Origin: Pseudophaeomoniella oleicola
Lineage: Eukaryota; Ascomycota; Eurotiomycetes; Phaeomoniellales; Phaeomoniellaceae
Direction of reading: 5' to 3'
Assembly (NCBI GenBank): GCA_003868215.1
Contig: QWDQ01000023.1
Span: 279,859 to 343,858, forward strand
Length of the DNA: 64,000 nt
The notes below the pieces were generated by a model. The model was not told the DNA's origin. It worked only from the letters and a program-made list of their open reading frames with translations, and made no database searches. Position numbers and translations under genes: made by a program. Below, in pieces: positions 41,343-53,785 of the stretch. The first letter of the stretch is position 1. The number at the start of each line of letters is the position of its first letter.

Positions 41343-42585
41343 ATGGCTGCTCCCAAGATGCACCCCAAAATCGCCGCCTCCCTCGCCTCTTCCAAAGCCA
41401 CCTACCGCCGCCTAGGCAACAGCGGCTTAATGGTCTCGGTCCCGATCCTCGGCTGCATGAGCTACGGCGACAAGAAATGGCAACCGTGGGTGTTGGACGA
41501 AGAGGAATCGCTGCCCGTCATCAAGGCCGCATACGACGTCGGGATCAACACGTGGGATACGGCTGATGTCTACTCAGCGGGTGCGAGCGAGATCATTGTC
41601 GGGAAGGCGTTGAAGAAGTACGACATCCCGAGGGATAAGGTGGTGATTATGACCAAGTGTTATAGTTTGTTGGATGAGGAGGTGAGTAAACAAAGTTGAA
41701 CATCACTTGTAGTACAAAAAGGAGAGAAAAAGATGCTAATCCAATGGCTTCTGTACTGTACCTATAGGCAAGAGATCTCAACACTGGACCAGGTCCTCAT
41801 CCGGCAAAGACAGAGAGTAAAGATTATGTCAACCATTCCGGTCTCTCACGCAACCATATCTTCAACGCAGTGGCCGCGAGTCTGAGGAGATTGGATACAG
41901 ACTACATTGATGTCTTGCAAATCCATCGATTTGATTGTAAAGTTTTCCTTCCTTTTGCTACGTTATTATCAGGCTTGCCAACACCTTGACTAACCCTCTA
42001 CACACTCTCTCTCACTCTACAGATGGCACCCCCATCGAAGAAACCATGGAAGCCCTCCACGACCTCGTCCGCTCCGGCCGCGTCCGCTACATCGGCGCCT
42101 CCAGCATGTGGACCTACCAATTCGTGCAAATGCAATCCCTCGCCGCCCACCGCGGCTGGACCAAATTCGTCAGCATGCAGAACCGCTACTCGCTGCTCTA
42201 CCGCGAAGAAGAACGCGAGATGATCAAGTACTGCAACGCGACGGGCGTCGGGCTGGTTCCCTGGGGGCCCCTCGCCGCCGGTCTGCTCGCTCGGCCGCTT
42301 GAGCAGTATGCGAGCACGACGCGAGGTAAAGGGAAGGTGGATGATCCGATCAAGAACGATGAGATTATCAAGCGGGTGCAGGAGCTGGCGGAGAAGAAGG
42401 GTTGGAAGATGAGTCAGGTTGCGCTCGCGTGGATTAACAGCCGTGTCACGAGTCCGATCATTGGCTTCAGCAGCAAAGAGCGCATCGACGAGGCGGTCGA
42501 GCGGAAGGGAGACATGCTGACCGAGGAGGAGGAAAAGTATCTGATGGAACCGTACAAGGTGCTGGAGCCGATGGGTCACTTTTAA
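41343..42585 (+). CDS. Aldo/keto reductase
   Basis: Three exons (41343-41681, 41768-41936, 42023-42585) encode 356 residues. The (beta/alpha)8 barrel starts [20 protein letters not shown]. The catalytic tetrad is visible: Asp and Tyr in [16 protein letters not shown], Lys in VVIMTKCYS, and His in LQIHRFD just before the second intron. The NADPH-binding end has [20 protein letters not shown]. It is of the fungal AKR type related to voltage-gated-channel beta subunits and versiconal-type reductases; it should reduce an aldehyde or ketone in the cytosol. Coding exons look GC-rich compared with flanks. The ATG at 41343 starts the conserved N-terminus. Confidence 0.94.
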
Positions 42586-42988
42586 GTACGTAGTTGTCCA
42601 TTCAACTTTAGGGGGAAAGACGATGAAAGAGAAAAAGAGAGGTGAAAAGTAATTCTGGCGCGTAGCCGATAGCTTATTTTCCTCTTGATGTTTAATGTCC
42701 CTCTTGAAAACGAATGGACTATAATCATATAGACGCCAATCTTCCCCCCTGGGGCTGTGATGAGTGAATAGAGAACGAACGCCTTGTTTGTTGAGAGCCT
42801 GAACACCAAATTTTTTCATACCTCCTTCCCATATGCATATCAATTTTGGTCCCAGCCTTCCCAGCATTTGTCACCGTTATCGCCATAAAGAGAGATGTAC
42901 CCCTGTTGTATGTCATCATATCAAAATCCCAATGCCGAGTATCCCGAAATAGAAGAAATTTGCGTTCATTCATCGATGACGGGTGGCT
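42586..42988. other. Intergenic region between convergent AKR and Ser-rich genes
   Basis: About 400 bp between two 3' ends. No gene is seen. Confidence 0.6.
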
Positions 42989-43612
42989 TCATCTGCCTCT
43001 GGCCAACATGCCGTGTAGTCTTGCAGCTCCGGGACTAGTCCTGTTCGTGACGTCCTTCTGCTTTGGCCGGATAGAATCGAGACTGGTACTCGCATCTATG
43101 ATGGGTGAATAGTGAGAGAACGAAAAGCGACGCATCTCCGAAGCTTCAGGAACATCCGTTAACCCCTGCCGGCCTGGTTTCTGTTGCTTTTGCGGGCGAA
43201 AGGGTTTTGGTTTCACTGTCACGGCTCGTGAGTGACTTGAAGTGACAGCTCTTCCATTGGTAGTAGAATTCGACGGCTTGCTACTGGATGAGAGGGATGT
43301 AGTTGATACGACAGCTTTAGATTCAAAGTGGCGATTGAATGATGCCTCTTCAAAATCGAAGACATCTTCGAAGTCGAAGTTCTGCGTTGAGGCATCGGTA
43401 GACATGTCATAGTCTGGAGACGGAGGTGAGAAGGTCCAATTCAGTTGGGACAACGTCTCAAAGGGGAGCTGATAAGCTGAACTGAGTAGAAACAGGTTGT
43501 GTCTGTCTGAGCCACCGCTGCTGATGGAGGATGCTGAGTCAGAGCGGCGAGAAGGTGGTCGAGAAGAGGTGGAAGATGTCGATGAGATCGAAGATCGAGG
43601 AGATACGGACAT
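42989..43612 (-). CDS. Ser-rich hypothetical protein
   Basis: A single exon gives 207 residues from the first in-frame ATG (MSVSPRSSISSTSSTSSRPP). It is very Ser-rich at the start and then has one ordered-looking block, NLFLLSSAYQLPFETLSQLN followed by WTFSPPSP, and an acidic patch (FDFEDVFDFEEASFNRHFES). The tail is basic with FSFSHYSPIIDASTSLDSIR. The mixture suggests an intrinsically disordered regulatory protein. I do not recognise a family and cannot give a function. Confidence 0.55.
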   Translation of the reverse strand: MSVSPRSSISSTSSTSSRPPSRRSDSASSISSGGSDRHNLFLLSSAYQLPFETLSQLNWTFSPPSPDYDMSTDASTQNFDFEDVFDFEEASFNRHFESKAVVSTTSLSSSSKPSNSTTNGRAVTSSHSRAVTVKPKPFRPQKQQKPGRQGLTDVPEASEMRRFSFSHYSPIIDASTSLDSIRPKQKDVTNRTSPGAARLHGMLARGR

Positions 43613-45871
43613 TGTTGAGGTTGATAAAGAGTTGCCAGCAGAGAGAAGATAATGAATGAAGTTGACGATGAGAGCCGATGACAATGAATTTCTCAAGCCT
43701 CGTTCGTGGTGATTATGTTGAAGGTTACGTTAGAGTGAAGGCCGGATAGTATTTATGTCGGGAAAGCAGGATGCCGATGGTGTTCCGAACAGCGGCTACC
43801 AAGGTCCCCGCTCGACGTTCAAGGGAGGATGAGTACCGTAGTAGTAGTAACCCTTTACAGGAGTGAAACGTGCGGATCAGCTGGTATGCAATAGGAAACG
43901 TGAAATATATCCGGGTCGACTGTTCTGAAGGTCCCCAATGTTTCGGTGACCGTTAAGGTGTAGATTTCAGACCAATCAGACCACCTTGAAGGGCCAGGCC
44001 TGTCAACCCGGCAGGAAGGACGAGATAGAAGGTTCTCAGAACGCGCGAATCAATGGCTTTGGGTGCGAGGTGGAAACAGTAGACCAGTGAAGCAGCGAGA
44101 GCCAAAACGTTCATAGCTCACGATCAGACACTGGGGCCCAACTGACTCATATACCTTATTGCCAATACCGGTAACTCAGGATGTTCGGAAAAGACAAATC
44201 TCCCCGTATGATACAACTTACTACGTACTACGTAGTCCAGTCCTCGTAGCGTGGAGCAGCTTAGGGACTCCGTACCTGCTCGGTTCCGTTTCGGCAGGAG
44301 AAGGGATTGCGTGGTGACACTTTTATCGCTGGTTCGTCGACAAGCCTGCAAGGGTTGATGCGGGGAGGAGCGTGAAAGAATGATTCGTCAGTAAGGACAG
44401 CCGGTCACCTAGAATTCCGACGAGTTGACACATAAGAAATGCACTTTGAGAGGAGTAAGTTAATGGCACGGTCTGGGTAGAATCTTGTAGCCTATTGCAG
44501 AATGCACGTTCTCTTCTGAGTAGTTGAGATGAGAGCAGCAGACCACTTATAAGGAATGGAAGAGTCTACGCTCGCAGGAGGAGAGAGTCAATCACATCAT
44601 TGACATGCTGCATGACATGACAATCTCGAGATTGACACCAAAATAGCGACATTCTTGGGCTCAACCCTGGACCGAAGGATGATGGTTTGGTTGTCTCATC
44701 AGACGCTGGGAAAGTCAGGACCGCATGCGTTTGAACATCATCTTTAGGCGGTTGCGCAAATTGACACGTTGATGGTGCAAGCCGAAGCACTGAGTTCAAC
44801 TTAGGTAAGAGAAAACGTCTTTTTGCAGTGTCGACATGGTTCCTTCCTTGTTCTGGTTTAGCCACCCCCGTGCAACCTTCCCTTCCCCTCTTCAATCTTG
44901 TCGGCTTCCCCCGTTCTTCCTCTTAGTGCTTGGTTGTACCATGATATCAGGTATCCTGCCTAAGGACCCTACCTAAGGACCCTACCTAGGAACTCTACTT
45001 AGGTACTCTACTTAGGTACCCATTTACGTCCCGGAGTCTTTGAGGAGCTAACCCCCAGGCACCAGCAAAAGGCAAGGTATAAGTTACCAACTATGGCATG
45101 CTAGACCCTGTACCGTACACGTATACTGTTACTGTGGATTCTTGAAGAGATTTACGTGTGGTGGAAGGTCCGAGATGAATGAATCATGCTCCCTCTGTCT
45201 CTGGTTCCAACATCTCCCCTTGACTGATGGAAATCCGATACCGGTCGAGTATACACATATTGGTGCCTACTATGCCTACTATGCCTAGGTATAATTAACT
45301 CATAGGGCGAAGAGTCATAATGGAGTATAACTATAACACCACCTCCACATGAGCGGGCATCTTCCCGACGTTTCAAATCTGCTGGTTTACCCTGAAACCT
45401 CAGGTGCACGACCCTGTATGAATGCCTGTCACCTTCCGCCTTACCACAGCATCCCCGAACTTCAGAAACATATACAGAAGACAAAACCAAGGGATCATTA
45501 TGTCAGGTCAGGAATTGTCTATTACGCCATCTGTCAAGATGCAGAAGCTTCACCGGGAATATATACACTGAACAATGTCGTAGCTACTTGCCAAATGCAG
45601 ACTGGACAAATGGCCCATCCGTCAGCCACGCCTGTCGGTCCAGATACGCCATCTCACCCAACCATGCGACCAGGGAAATGCAAGACCATCAACATCGTGA
45701 GGAAGTGAATTCAGATACTCCTTTGTACCGAAGTGGGTTGAGGCCTCATCCGCAGCACATTGTTGTCATATCGGATTATCGATCCTCTCGATACATGCAA
45801 GAAGTAAATGCTAAAATCCAAAGAAAAACCAACTCGGACGCTCATCACAAGCTGTCGCATGCATCCGTCGC
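43613..45871. other. Intergenic region with palindrome cluster and 13-bp tandem repeat
   Basis: About 2.26 kb without a supported gene. It includes overlapping TACTACGTA copies at 44219-44236 and a decaying 13-bp tandem repeat at 44960-45020. Open frames of up to 119 codons have no motifs. Confidence 0.5.
44960..45020. repeat. 13-bp minisatellite, decaying
   Basis: Four full units and one partial unit: CTAAGGACCCTAC twice exactly, then CTAGGAACTCTAC, TTAGGTACTCTAC and TTAGGTACC. Divergence rises from left to right. Confidence 0.85.
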
Positions 45872-46330
45872 TTAGGCCATGACAAAAGCAGCAACGGCGG
45901 CGACACCGACAGCGGCCATGGAACCAACCATGTTGGAGGATGCAGCACCAGTGTAAGGGGCGATAGATGGGGAGATGGTCGCGGAGTATCTATGCAAAAA
46001 TCAGATCATCGCACTAGTGACAACGAGCAGAGCATTGCTTACGTTGGTCCAGAGCCAGTGCCACTGGCAACTGGGGAGACAGTGGTACCGCTTGAACCAG
46101 TTCCCATTGGGGCGGGCATAGAGCTGGAAGTGGGCTCAACCGCGATGGTCGAATAGATGGTGGTTGGGATACAAGTTGTGATGGCAATGACCGAAGTAGC
46201 GTTGGAGTATGATGCCTTCAAAACCAACAGTCAGTTATCGAAATAGATCAGCATCCGAGGAAGAACATACGGCAGCAACGTCACCGAAAGCGGCGAGAGC
46301 AGCAGCGGCAATGGCAAGTGAGAAACGCAT
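45872..46330 (-). CDS. Small GPI-anchored-type cell-wall protein
   Basis: Three minus-strand exons (46271-46330, 46043-46215, 45872-45989) join to 116 residues. The start MRFSLAIAAAALAAFGDVAA is a signal peptide, ending just at the first intron. The middle is Ser/Thr/Pro/Gly-rich with one Cys (TTCIPTTIYSTIAVE), a good substrate for O-glycosylation. The end has a small-residue site (AASSN) followed by a hydrophobic tail (MVGSMAAVGVAAVAAFVMA), which is the GPI-anchor attachment signal. It should be secreted and attached to the plasma membrane or wall. Phases match at both introns (donors GTATGT and GTAAGC). Lack of a charged residue in the tail supports cleavage. The exact function is unknown. 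Confidence 0.8.
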
Positions 46331-49300
46331 GTTGACTGATTTGGTTTGGTGGATTGTTGAAGCTACGGTGAAGCAATGAAAGCGTAAGAGATCGGGGAAG
46401 TCGAAGAGAACGACGGTGAGTGTTTGATAAGTTGGTTAAAGAGTGTAAATGACCGAAGTCGAGAGATTCGAGGTACAGCTGAATGAGTGACTGTGCGAGT
46501 GTGCTTGTGATGGAAGAAAAAAGAGAAGAAGAAGAAACGAAACAAGAGGATGGTAGGAAGTCTTAATATTGCTCTGGTAAGATAGGCGTAACAGTGCGGT
46601 CGAGTAAGCAGTAGATGACATAGACCGTGCCCATCTCTCTATTCGTATTCTCTGGGTCTTGGTGTCAATCTTGGGAGATTGGACCTTGTAGGGATCTACG
46701 GGATTGGCGCCATACTGTTTCCCTCACAGACGACAAACTAACGGCGAAAGGAGATAGGGCGAGATGTTTACGGAGTGTTGGCAGCGACAGGCGAATAGAG
46801 AGAGACCACAGTAGAGGGTAGAGGGACCAACGGGCCACCGCCGAGACGCCCTCCTCGCGGCCATGACTGTTAGCAAGGCTCTCCCCTGTTCTCGTCTAAT
46901 CCTCCGAAATTTGATATTACTAGATTCAGTTTAGAGGGGCGGATCGTGACAGGGGCAGCCGACGGAGTTCGACTGGACACGCTTGGAATTACTCGATCCA
47001 TTCGCCTGTCGAGATCATTCTCCGCTGATTCCCCTGCATCAATCACTCATCACTCATCTGTCGTGCATCTGCCCGTTCTTTTAGCCCTCGGTCTTGTGCT
47101 ACATAACAGGAATCATCGCTCTCAAACTTGACTCTGTCGCTAGCCATTGCCTAGATTGTACCTATCGATGGGCCACCACGACGGGCCGGTTGTATTGGTT
47201 CTTGTCCACTGATCTACCGTCAACAGCTATCAATCACTCTTTTGGTCAGTCGCCAGTCTTGTCGGAGCCATCGAGCGTCATGATAGCACAGCAGACGATC
47301 ATCCATCATTGAGCCACTACGTCGTACTACGTCGTACTACGTAGTACTTGCTATATATATCGTGTCAATGCCTCATCTCTCAGCTTGTCGGAACATTCGA
47401 TCTACGTACGTGGCACGACATAGTACACTCTTTACACCGAGGTACCCCTGAAGATCGAAGAGATGTGCGGAAAATATGTACTATGTAGTAAACACCATCA
47501 ACCAATTAAAACTCCATACGAGGTAACTTCGCTATGTCCGCCCGGAGAGTCAGGTAAACACAGCAGGTCGATTTTGACAACGTATGCAGCCACTTGCCAA
47601 TCACAAGCCTGAGAACCGAAGACTCGTAAATATCCCTGATGCGTTGTCTCTTAAGTGTAAGCAGGTCTAGGCGAGATTGGACCTTTCCAAAAAGCAAACA
47701 CTGTAGTCATTTACTACGTGACCCGTCCTCTAGATATTGCCTCAATGTCCATCTACGTCGGATTTATTATTTTCCTGCAAGTTATATTGCTTTAGCGAAA
47801 CTAAAAGGCCTGTGGAAATAAGATGAACCATCGTCGTATTGTTCTATTGTCCTTTCACGTGTTTTGGATGCAAGGGGGAGGATAACGGTCAGTGTTACGA
47901 GTCAGAGGTTGCCCGTTGAGAAGGATCCCCCTAATCATCGTGGCCCTATTTCCACACTATTCACGTACAACAGCAAAGATCATTCGTCGTATTGCAACTA
48001 GGCGGTGGGTTTCATGATAAATTAGACTCCATCTGTCCACCATCATTATCCTCCTCGTTTGACGTTAACTTGCATCAATCTTTTGTAGTCAAGGAAGACC
48101 ACAATCCTCCTAGGATCCTGAGGAGGTCTACTACGATAGTTTGTTGTAAGAACTTATAAGTGAATCAATCGCCGGTGGAAGATATATCTGGACACTCTCT
48201 CTGCAACACACTCTCACATGGTGTCACAATACACCTCAACCACTCATCATTGATGGACAGATTTGGTGTTTGGAGGCCTACAAGCCCAGCCGTGAACATG
48301 GATCTTGTTCTTGCACTTGTTAGGACATTCATGTATGAATGCGATACGGTGAAAAACGGGAATGTCTCCTGTCGCTAGTTTTTCACACAGTGCCCTGTCA
48401 TGCACTCTGAACTACAATGGTCATCTTGCAGAGAATGCTTCTGTGGAGAGACGTCAGTTTCAATTCAGCGCAGCGCAGCGCAGTGCAGCACGCAAGGGGC
48501 GCGCACTCTGTTTTCTTGGTGTCGCAACGTGGAACAAGTGTGTACCTGTATACATCTGTCACACATGGTCAAAGCACGCTCTTTGCAATAATAATGTCAA
48601 GAGTACAGGAGTCTCTTCGTCATTCTAGAGTGGCAGTTTCGGTCTTAAGCACACGGTAGGTTTTAGACAGTGGGGGATTCATCCTCCCTGTCGCTAGTAT
48701 GATTTCTATATTTTCCTCGCAAGGACCCCAGGTCTCTAGCTCGACCGGCCAGCATCGTCCAAGTATTCTGAACTTGCATGCCGCTCGGGATTTAGACTGG
48801 TAAAACCTACTTACTACCAGATCCGGGGTAGGAACCATTACAAACGGGGAAGAAACGTTGCGAGGAATGTTGAGGACGGGTCGTCAGTCACTCATCATTT
48901 AGCTGAAGCATTCCTTGAGGGCGGCGTGCTACATATGAAGGAAGCTTGTCTCAATCCAGTCCAAGCAGTCGGTAAATGCACTTACTGAGGAATCTTCGGA
49001 TATACGAATGCCGACTCTGAGATAAGTTACTAGATCCTCAGTTGGCGGACTTCTTTTTCGTTACGGCGATAAGAATCTACCGTCCGGTTGAGATGGACGG
49101 GCATCTTCAGTGCGACAGCGGACAATGCGGCATCTTTCTGATAGCTGAAACCTACAGATGAAGATCCATGATTACACAGCAGTTCGTGGTGATACAGCTT
49201 GTTGAAGAGTTTTACCGATGAGCACAAACCTTGCAAACAAACACCACGTTCCTAGGTACATAGATGTATAGTATCTCACCGAGATCTCGGTTGGAAACCG

Positions 49301-51124
49301 TCCTTGTGCCTTCCTCTCTGAGCGTGTCCGAAAGGGCTGTGTTATGAGATCGTCTCGTGATCTGTACGTAGTAGTTATATACAAGTTTACTTGCCCAAAG
49401 GAGTCATCAGAGTACACCGCCTCGCGACGATGGCAGCTGGTCTTCCATTCGACTAGAACATCGAGCGCTGACCAAGGAGGAGAGCACTGACAATTCTTTA
49501 GCAAGGCGATCTTAAGGGAAGCCTAGTCGAAGCGATGCTGGCCAGATATGACCATGTTCGTCGAATAAGGCAATCGAGACAATGAAGTCCGAACTCGCTA
49601 AGAGCGGTCTGCGGGATTCGAGGAGCTGAATATATCGATATATCGTAATCATCGACGTGGCAACCCAGGTTTTGAACATCTCTGGGCGTCGACTGCAAGA
49701 TATCCTCGAACTTGGCGTATGTTGTATGGAGGAAGGTCGAGTTTCACAACCCAAATGGGGAAGCTCGCATAACTCGAGACGTGACAGATAAATGAACTTG
49801 AAACACCGATAAAATGGACTTCCCGGGTCCATTGTCCATGAATCTAACGCCAATTAGCCCGTTCTCTCTCTCCCAGCTCCACCAATCTCGACGGTTTGGT
49901 GTCCCTTCGAACCTTTCAAGACCGTCTCAGACCATTTTCGTATGTCTGATGAAGAAAAGCATTCTTAAGTGTTTGATGCTTGTTTCTAGCATTCAATGAT
50001 GAAACACCAGCACCAAAATCTCCTTCCGCTCAATCCACTGCCCAGTGCCGCGACCAGCCGGAATACATCCCCTCCCTCTGGCGCTGTCTCGCTTCTTGGA
50101 AACACACAGCAAGATATGAGCGCGTGTCGGTGTGGCCAGAGAAGGAATTTACAAATCCTCCCTCGCACCTCGCACCTCGCACTGCTGCAGCGCTTAGTTC
50201 CTGGCTACCATTCTGAGGAATCTGGAGTGGAACCTGTATCACCATCTCGTCCGTCCGCACGAGCAGGAGGAAGATCTCTGGTCGTAACATGGAGAGGACT
50301 TGATACGTAGTCTATCCCGACGCATCATCCCACTTGTACTTGTGGATGATGCGACATAGCTCTCTCTGGCTTAAGGCTGCTACTTCAAACCTGGAGGTGT
50401 GGCTCCCACATCAATCCACTACGTCTGTGACAGGGATCGGCCAGGAACCCTCATTACATGTTCACACCGAGACACACACTCGATCGATTCCAAGTGGTGT
50501 GGACCACTACCGAGAAACCCTGCCCCTCCTCTCTTATATACACAAATGCTATGGCCATTCAGCGCCTCTCTTGCTTTCTCCTACGTGTGCTTCAACCAAG
50601 ACTCTGTCAGTGTACTGACGTCCGATCCTTATCTTGTTCATACCTACTTTTCTTTTCGCTTCGTTGGGAGCTGGTTCTCCTTTGTTCTGCTTGCAGTCGA
50701 TCTTTACCATCACTCTCGTTAAACCGCTTTGAAATACACTTATCTTCAGTCAGTCCTTTCTCGCCTGCATTTGGTGGTGCAGCCACATTGCATTCCAATC
50801 CCAGAGTCTAGCTCAACCAAGGACTATTGGAATGACGGGACGGTCCTTGGCCCTTACCTCAAAATAGATCCAACAGGACCACTTCCATATCAATCCTTCG
50901 AAGCTAGACGCTCGTGTACAGCTTGTCAGCCACTGATCCGGCACTACCCTCCCGCAAGGAATGATGGAGCTTAATGCAATCCAGACATTGCAAAGGTCGG
51001 TCCTGCAATCTATCTCGCCTCCATGGCAACTTCAGATACTGATATGATGCTCTGAAGGCGCCAGTGGCCTTCTCATGACAACACAGGTCACGATAAAGCA
51101 GGAAACTTTTCTACCCCAAGTCAG
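46331..51124. other. Large gene-poor gap of 4.8 kb
   Basis: No gene is supported across this stretch. It holds the GPI-protein promoter, a 10-bp tandem array ending in a TACTACGTAGTA palindrome (47316-47346), and a weak coding-like fragment at about 49860-50216 that reads through a possible small intron (49940-49989). Many short frames lack any motif. The rest appears to be promoter and filler DNA. Confidence 0.5.
47316..47346. repeat. 10-bp tandem array containing TACTACGTAGTA (copy 3)
   Basis: Units ACTACGTCGT, ACTACGTCGT and ACTACGTAGT follow each other, the last forming the exact palindrome at 47335-47346. A one-mismatch palindrome TACTATGTAGTA lies at 47479-47490. Confidence 0.85.
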
Positions 51125-52971
51125 ATGGCGATCGTGCCTCCTTTCAACAGACAAATGTCGGATCCAGCGTCTGTTGGACCAGGTGGCCCGGTCCACATGC
51201 GAGCTTGGGCACCGACGTCTGCGCCGGTATCTGGGCGCCGGCAGACCCAGCGACCTGTCACGATACATGAGGGCCTGTTCCCTACCAGTTTCGCACCTGA
51301 AGCGATGCAAACTAACCAGCCTATCTGGGACGACTTTGGACTCCAAGGATCCTCGCAGTTTACCTACGACTATGGAAACTACAGCCAATCTCTCGATCTA
51401 TCTAATATCAACAACTATTCCAGTGGGAGCGATACTTTCCAAGTTGCCACAACGATTCCTGAACCCCCGATAAGCCTTATTCCGACGAAGCCAGCTGAAG
51501 AGCAACTCGACTTCACGCACCTTGATACAGACTTCCCGAACTACACACACGATGTCAACTCCGTCGATGAGAACGCACCCATCATCAACTTGCGGAAAGG
51601 GAACGGCTCCCTCGAAGAACCCGTCAATATCGAGACAAGCTATTCGCGGCGATACTCGGGATCATCTCTTGTTTCGAGTACTGGCGCTGCGAATGAGGTG
51701 TCGGATGTGTCAGCCTTCTCTGAGGTCCCTTCATATACTTCGGAATATACTCCAAGGAGCTCGATCAATTTATCCACAACGGCACTGAGTCCACTCGCCT
51801 CACCTCGGTATCCCGCGCACTCTCACGATCTCATCAGAGTCAATTCTCGCTCACGAGCGTCTCCTTCTCCTCGTCCCACGGTTCGAGTAGCTCCTTATAC
51901 TCTCGACGGTGCCCGTAATAAAAGATGGTCAACTGGTTCGTTTGGATCATCCCCTGCTCGCCGTAGTACGCCGTTTGCTTACAACACAAATGATGGTCAA
52001 CTTACTCCCCAACCTCCGCCATTATCACGAATTGAGTCTTCAGGCACATCGAGCACGAACAACTTTCTCCCGTCTAATAACCTCGCAACCGTGGCTCTTC
52101 ACAATTCGAGTCTCCAGGCGCCACCTAGGTTCCACCGACCGACGCCTGTGCTTGGTTCAAATTACGATGGATCTCACGCTCACCTGGGCGGTGGTAGCAC
52201 GCCGGTCCTTCACTCAAATCACACACAGCTCTTCCCGACATTGTCTAGCAATTGCGATCCTTATCTGCATCAATATCTCGATCAGTATGCCTGCCTTTCT
52301 GACGCTCCTGATCTCTTTGGATCCCTGGCTGAGACGCCATGTGATCCTCCTCCAGAAGACATGAAGCCTACAGATCCAGAGCTTGTCCCTCATGAACAAG
52401 ATCTGCGGTTTGATAACGATTTGTACACACCGCGGTGGGTTCGTGGCCATGGAAACAAGCGTGAAGGGTGGTGCGGCATTTGCAAGCCAGGTAGATGGTT
52501 GGTCCTGAAGAACAGTGCGTTCTGGTATGACAAGTCATTCACCCATGGGGTTAGCGCGGCCACGGGTCAAGCGTTCGAAGGCCCCAAAGAGACGAGACGG
52601 ATGGAGGGCAACGCAGATGTATGGGAGGGTCTATGTGGAAGTTGTGGAGATTGGATAGCCTTGGTCAGCAGTAAGAAGAAGGGTACTACGTGGTTCCGCC
52701 ATGCATATAAGGTGAGCCCAGTTGCTCGAGTCTACGTTATAGATCTAACTTCTGAGTCTAGTGTCACTCGCATCCAAAGATCAAAGATGCGTTGAAGAGA
52801 CGGAGGGAGAGCAGCAATACTCGGCCATCGTCATCCTCAGCAACCCCAAAGGCCTCAAAATCCGACCCGATAACGCCTGACTTGGCTGCTTCCGTGTCAG
52901 TCGTGGAGATTCCTGCATCGAATCCAAAGAAGAATTTTTCTCCTCTGCACGGTTTCACGTCTATCATATAA
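51125..52971 (+). CDS. Rua1-C-terminal-domain transcription regulator
   Basis: Two exons (51125-52711, 52762-52971) give 598 residues. The first 420 residues are Ser/Thr/Pro/Asn-rich and disordered. Residues about 428-531 form the Rua1-C domain: RFDNDLYTPRWVRGHGNKRE, then GWCGICKPGRWLVLKNSAFW, YDKSFTHGVSAATG, and WEGLCGSCGDWI, ending WFRHAYKCH, where the last CH is supplied by exon 2. The conserved Cys and His pairs suggest zinc binding. The namesake, Rua1 of Ustilago maydis, switches on ustilagic-acid synthesis; fungal relatives are otherwise poorly known, so a regulatory role is likely but its targets are not readable. A 5' non-coding exon may lie upstream. Confidence 0.82.
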
Positions 52972-53785
52972 CTCGGCTGCAGGGAGAAAGCACGACTCTT
53001 GATGCTTTCCAAGTCTCGTCCGAGCGTTTGTTTTGGGTTGCTTGAGCGTGTTGGTATTGGGCAGCATCATCGCGATTAGCCTGGGGCAGACCAGCAGTAG
53101 ATGTCATCTTCTAAGGAAGCATCAACCCGTCTCGGTCGTTATGTGATCAGCGTCAGCACGACTTCACGATGTGAACGATTCGCTTAATATGTATTGTTTA
53201 TTGTTTTATCTTTAAATTACCCATGCCGGAAGAGGAGAGAGATACGGCCACAGCATCAGCACCGACGCCTTCATGTTTCATTGAGCTGAGATACATAGTA
53301 CCTAGGTAGATATAGAGATCAATTCTTTGGAAATGAACCCCTCGGCATGCGCTATGGCCTCAGTCCGAAATCTCGTTGATTAAGTCAAACACGATTAATC
53401 AGGACGGACCACTTCGCTTAAATTCTTGGGGAAAAACGTAGCCATTGATCAATTCTCCTCTTTTGGTCTCAGTCGCACCCAGATCATAGTAGTTTATGCC
53501 AAAGATCTGATCTTGTCGGCACTTGGTATAGCTCAGCAAGTGTGTCGGCTTGGGTAGTTTACTCGGCAGCATATTGTGTTTAGCCATTGGTAAGCAACAT
53601 CACGTTGCCTGTTACACAGGAACAAGGAACATCAATTACAGAGGTCGACCATTTGACGCCGAGCTCTTCTCCGTTGACACAATTGTAGCACATACGCCCC
53701 ATGCTGCCTCGTTCGAATCTTCGGCTCTGAAACATTCAAGTTTCCACTCTCAGCGCCACTTGTTGTTCTATATTCCGAATTCTCA
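52972..53785. other. Intergenic region Rua1-type gene-DnaJ gene
   Basis: This 814 bp region includes one exact TACCTAGGTA palindrome at 53299-53308. No gene is seen. Confidence 0.6.

Noticed and set aside
34468-42585. Secondary-metabolite cluster
   Set aside because: No backbone synthase, P450 or dedicated transporter is present, so only a loose redox group can be claimed.
41998-42867. 289-codon antisense frame opposite the last AKR exon
   Set aside because: It mirrors GC-rich AKR codons, has no domain, and runs past the AKR stop into non-coding DNA; it is a shadow of codon bias.
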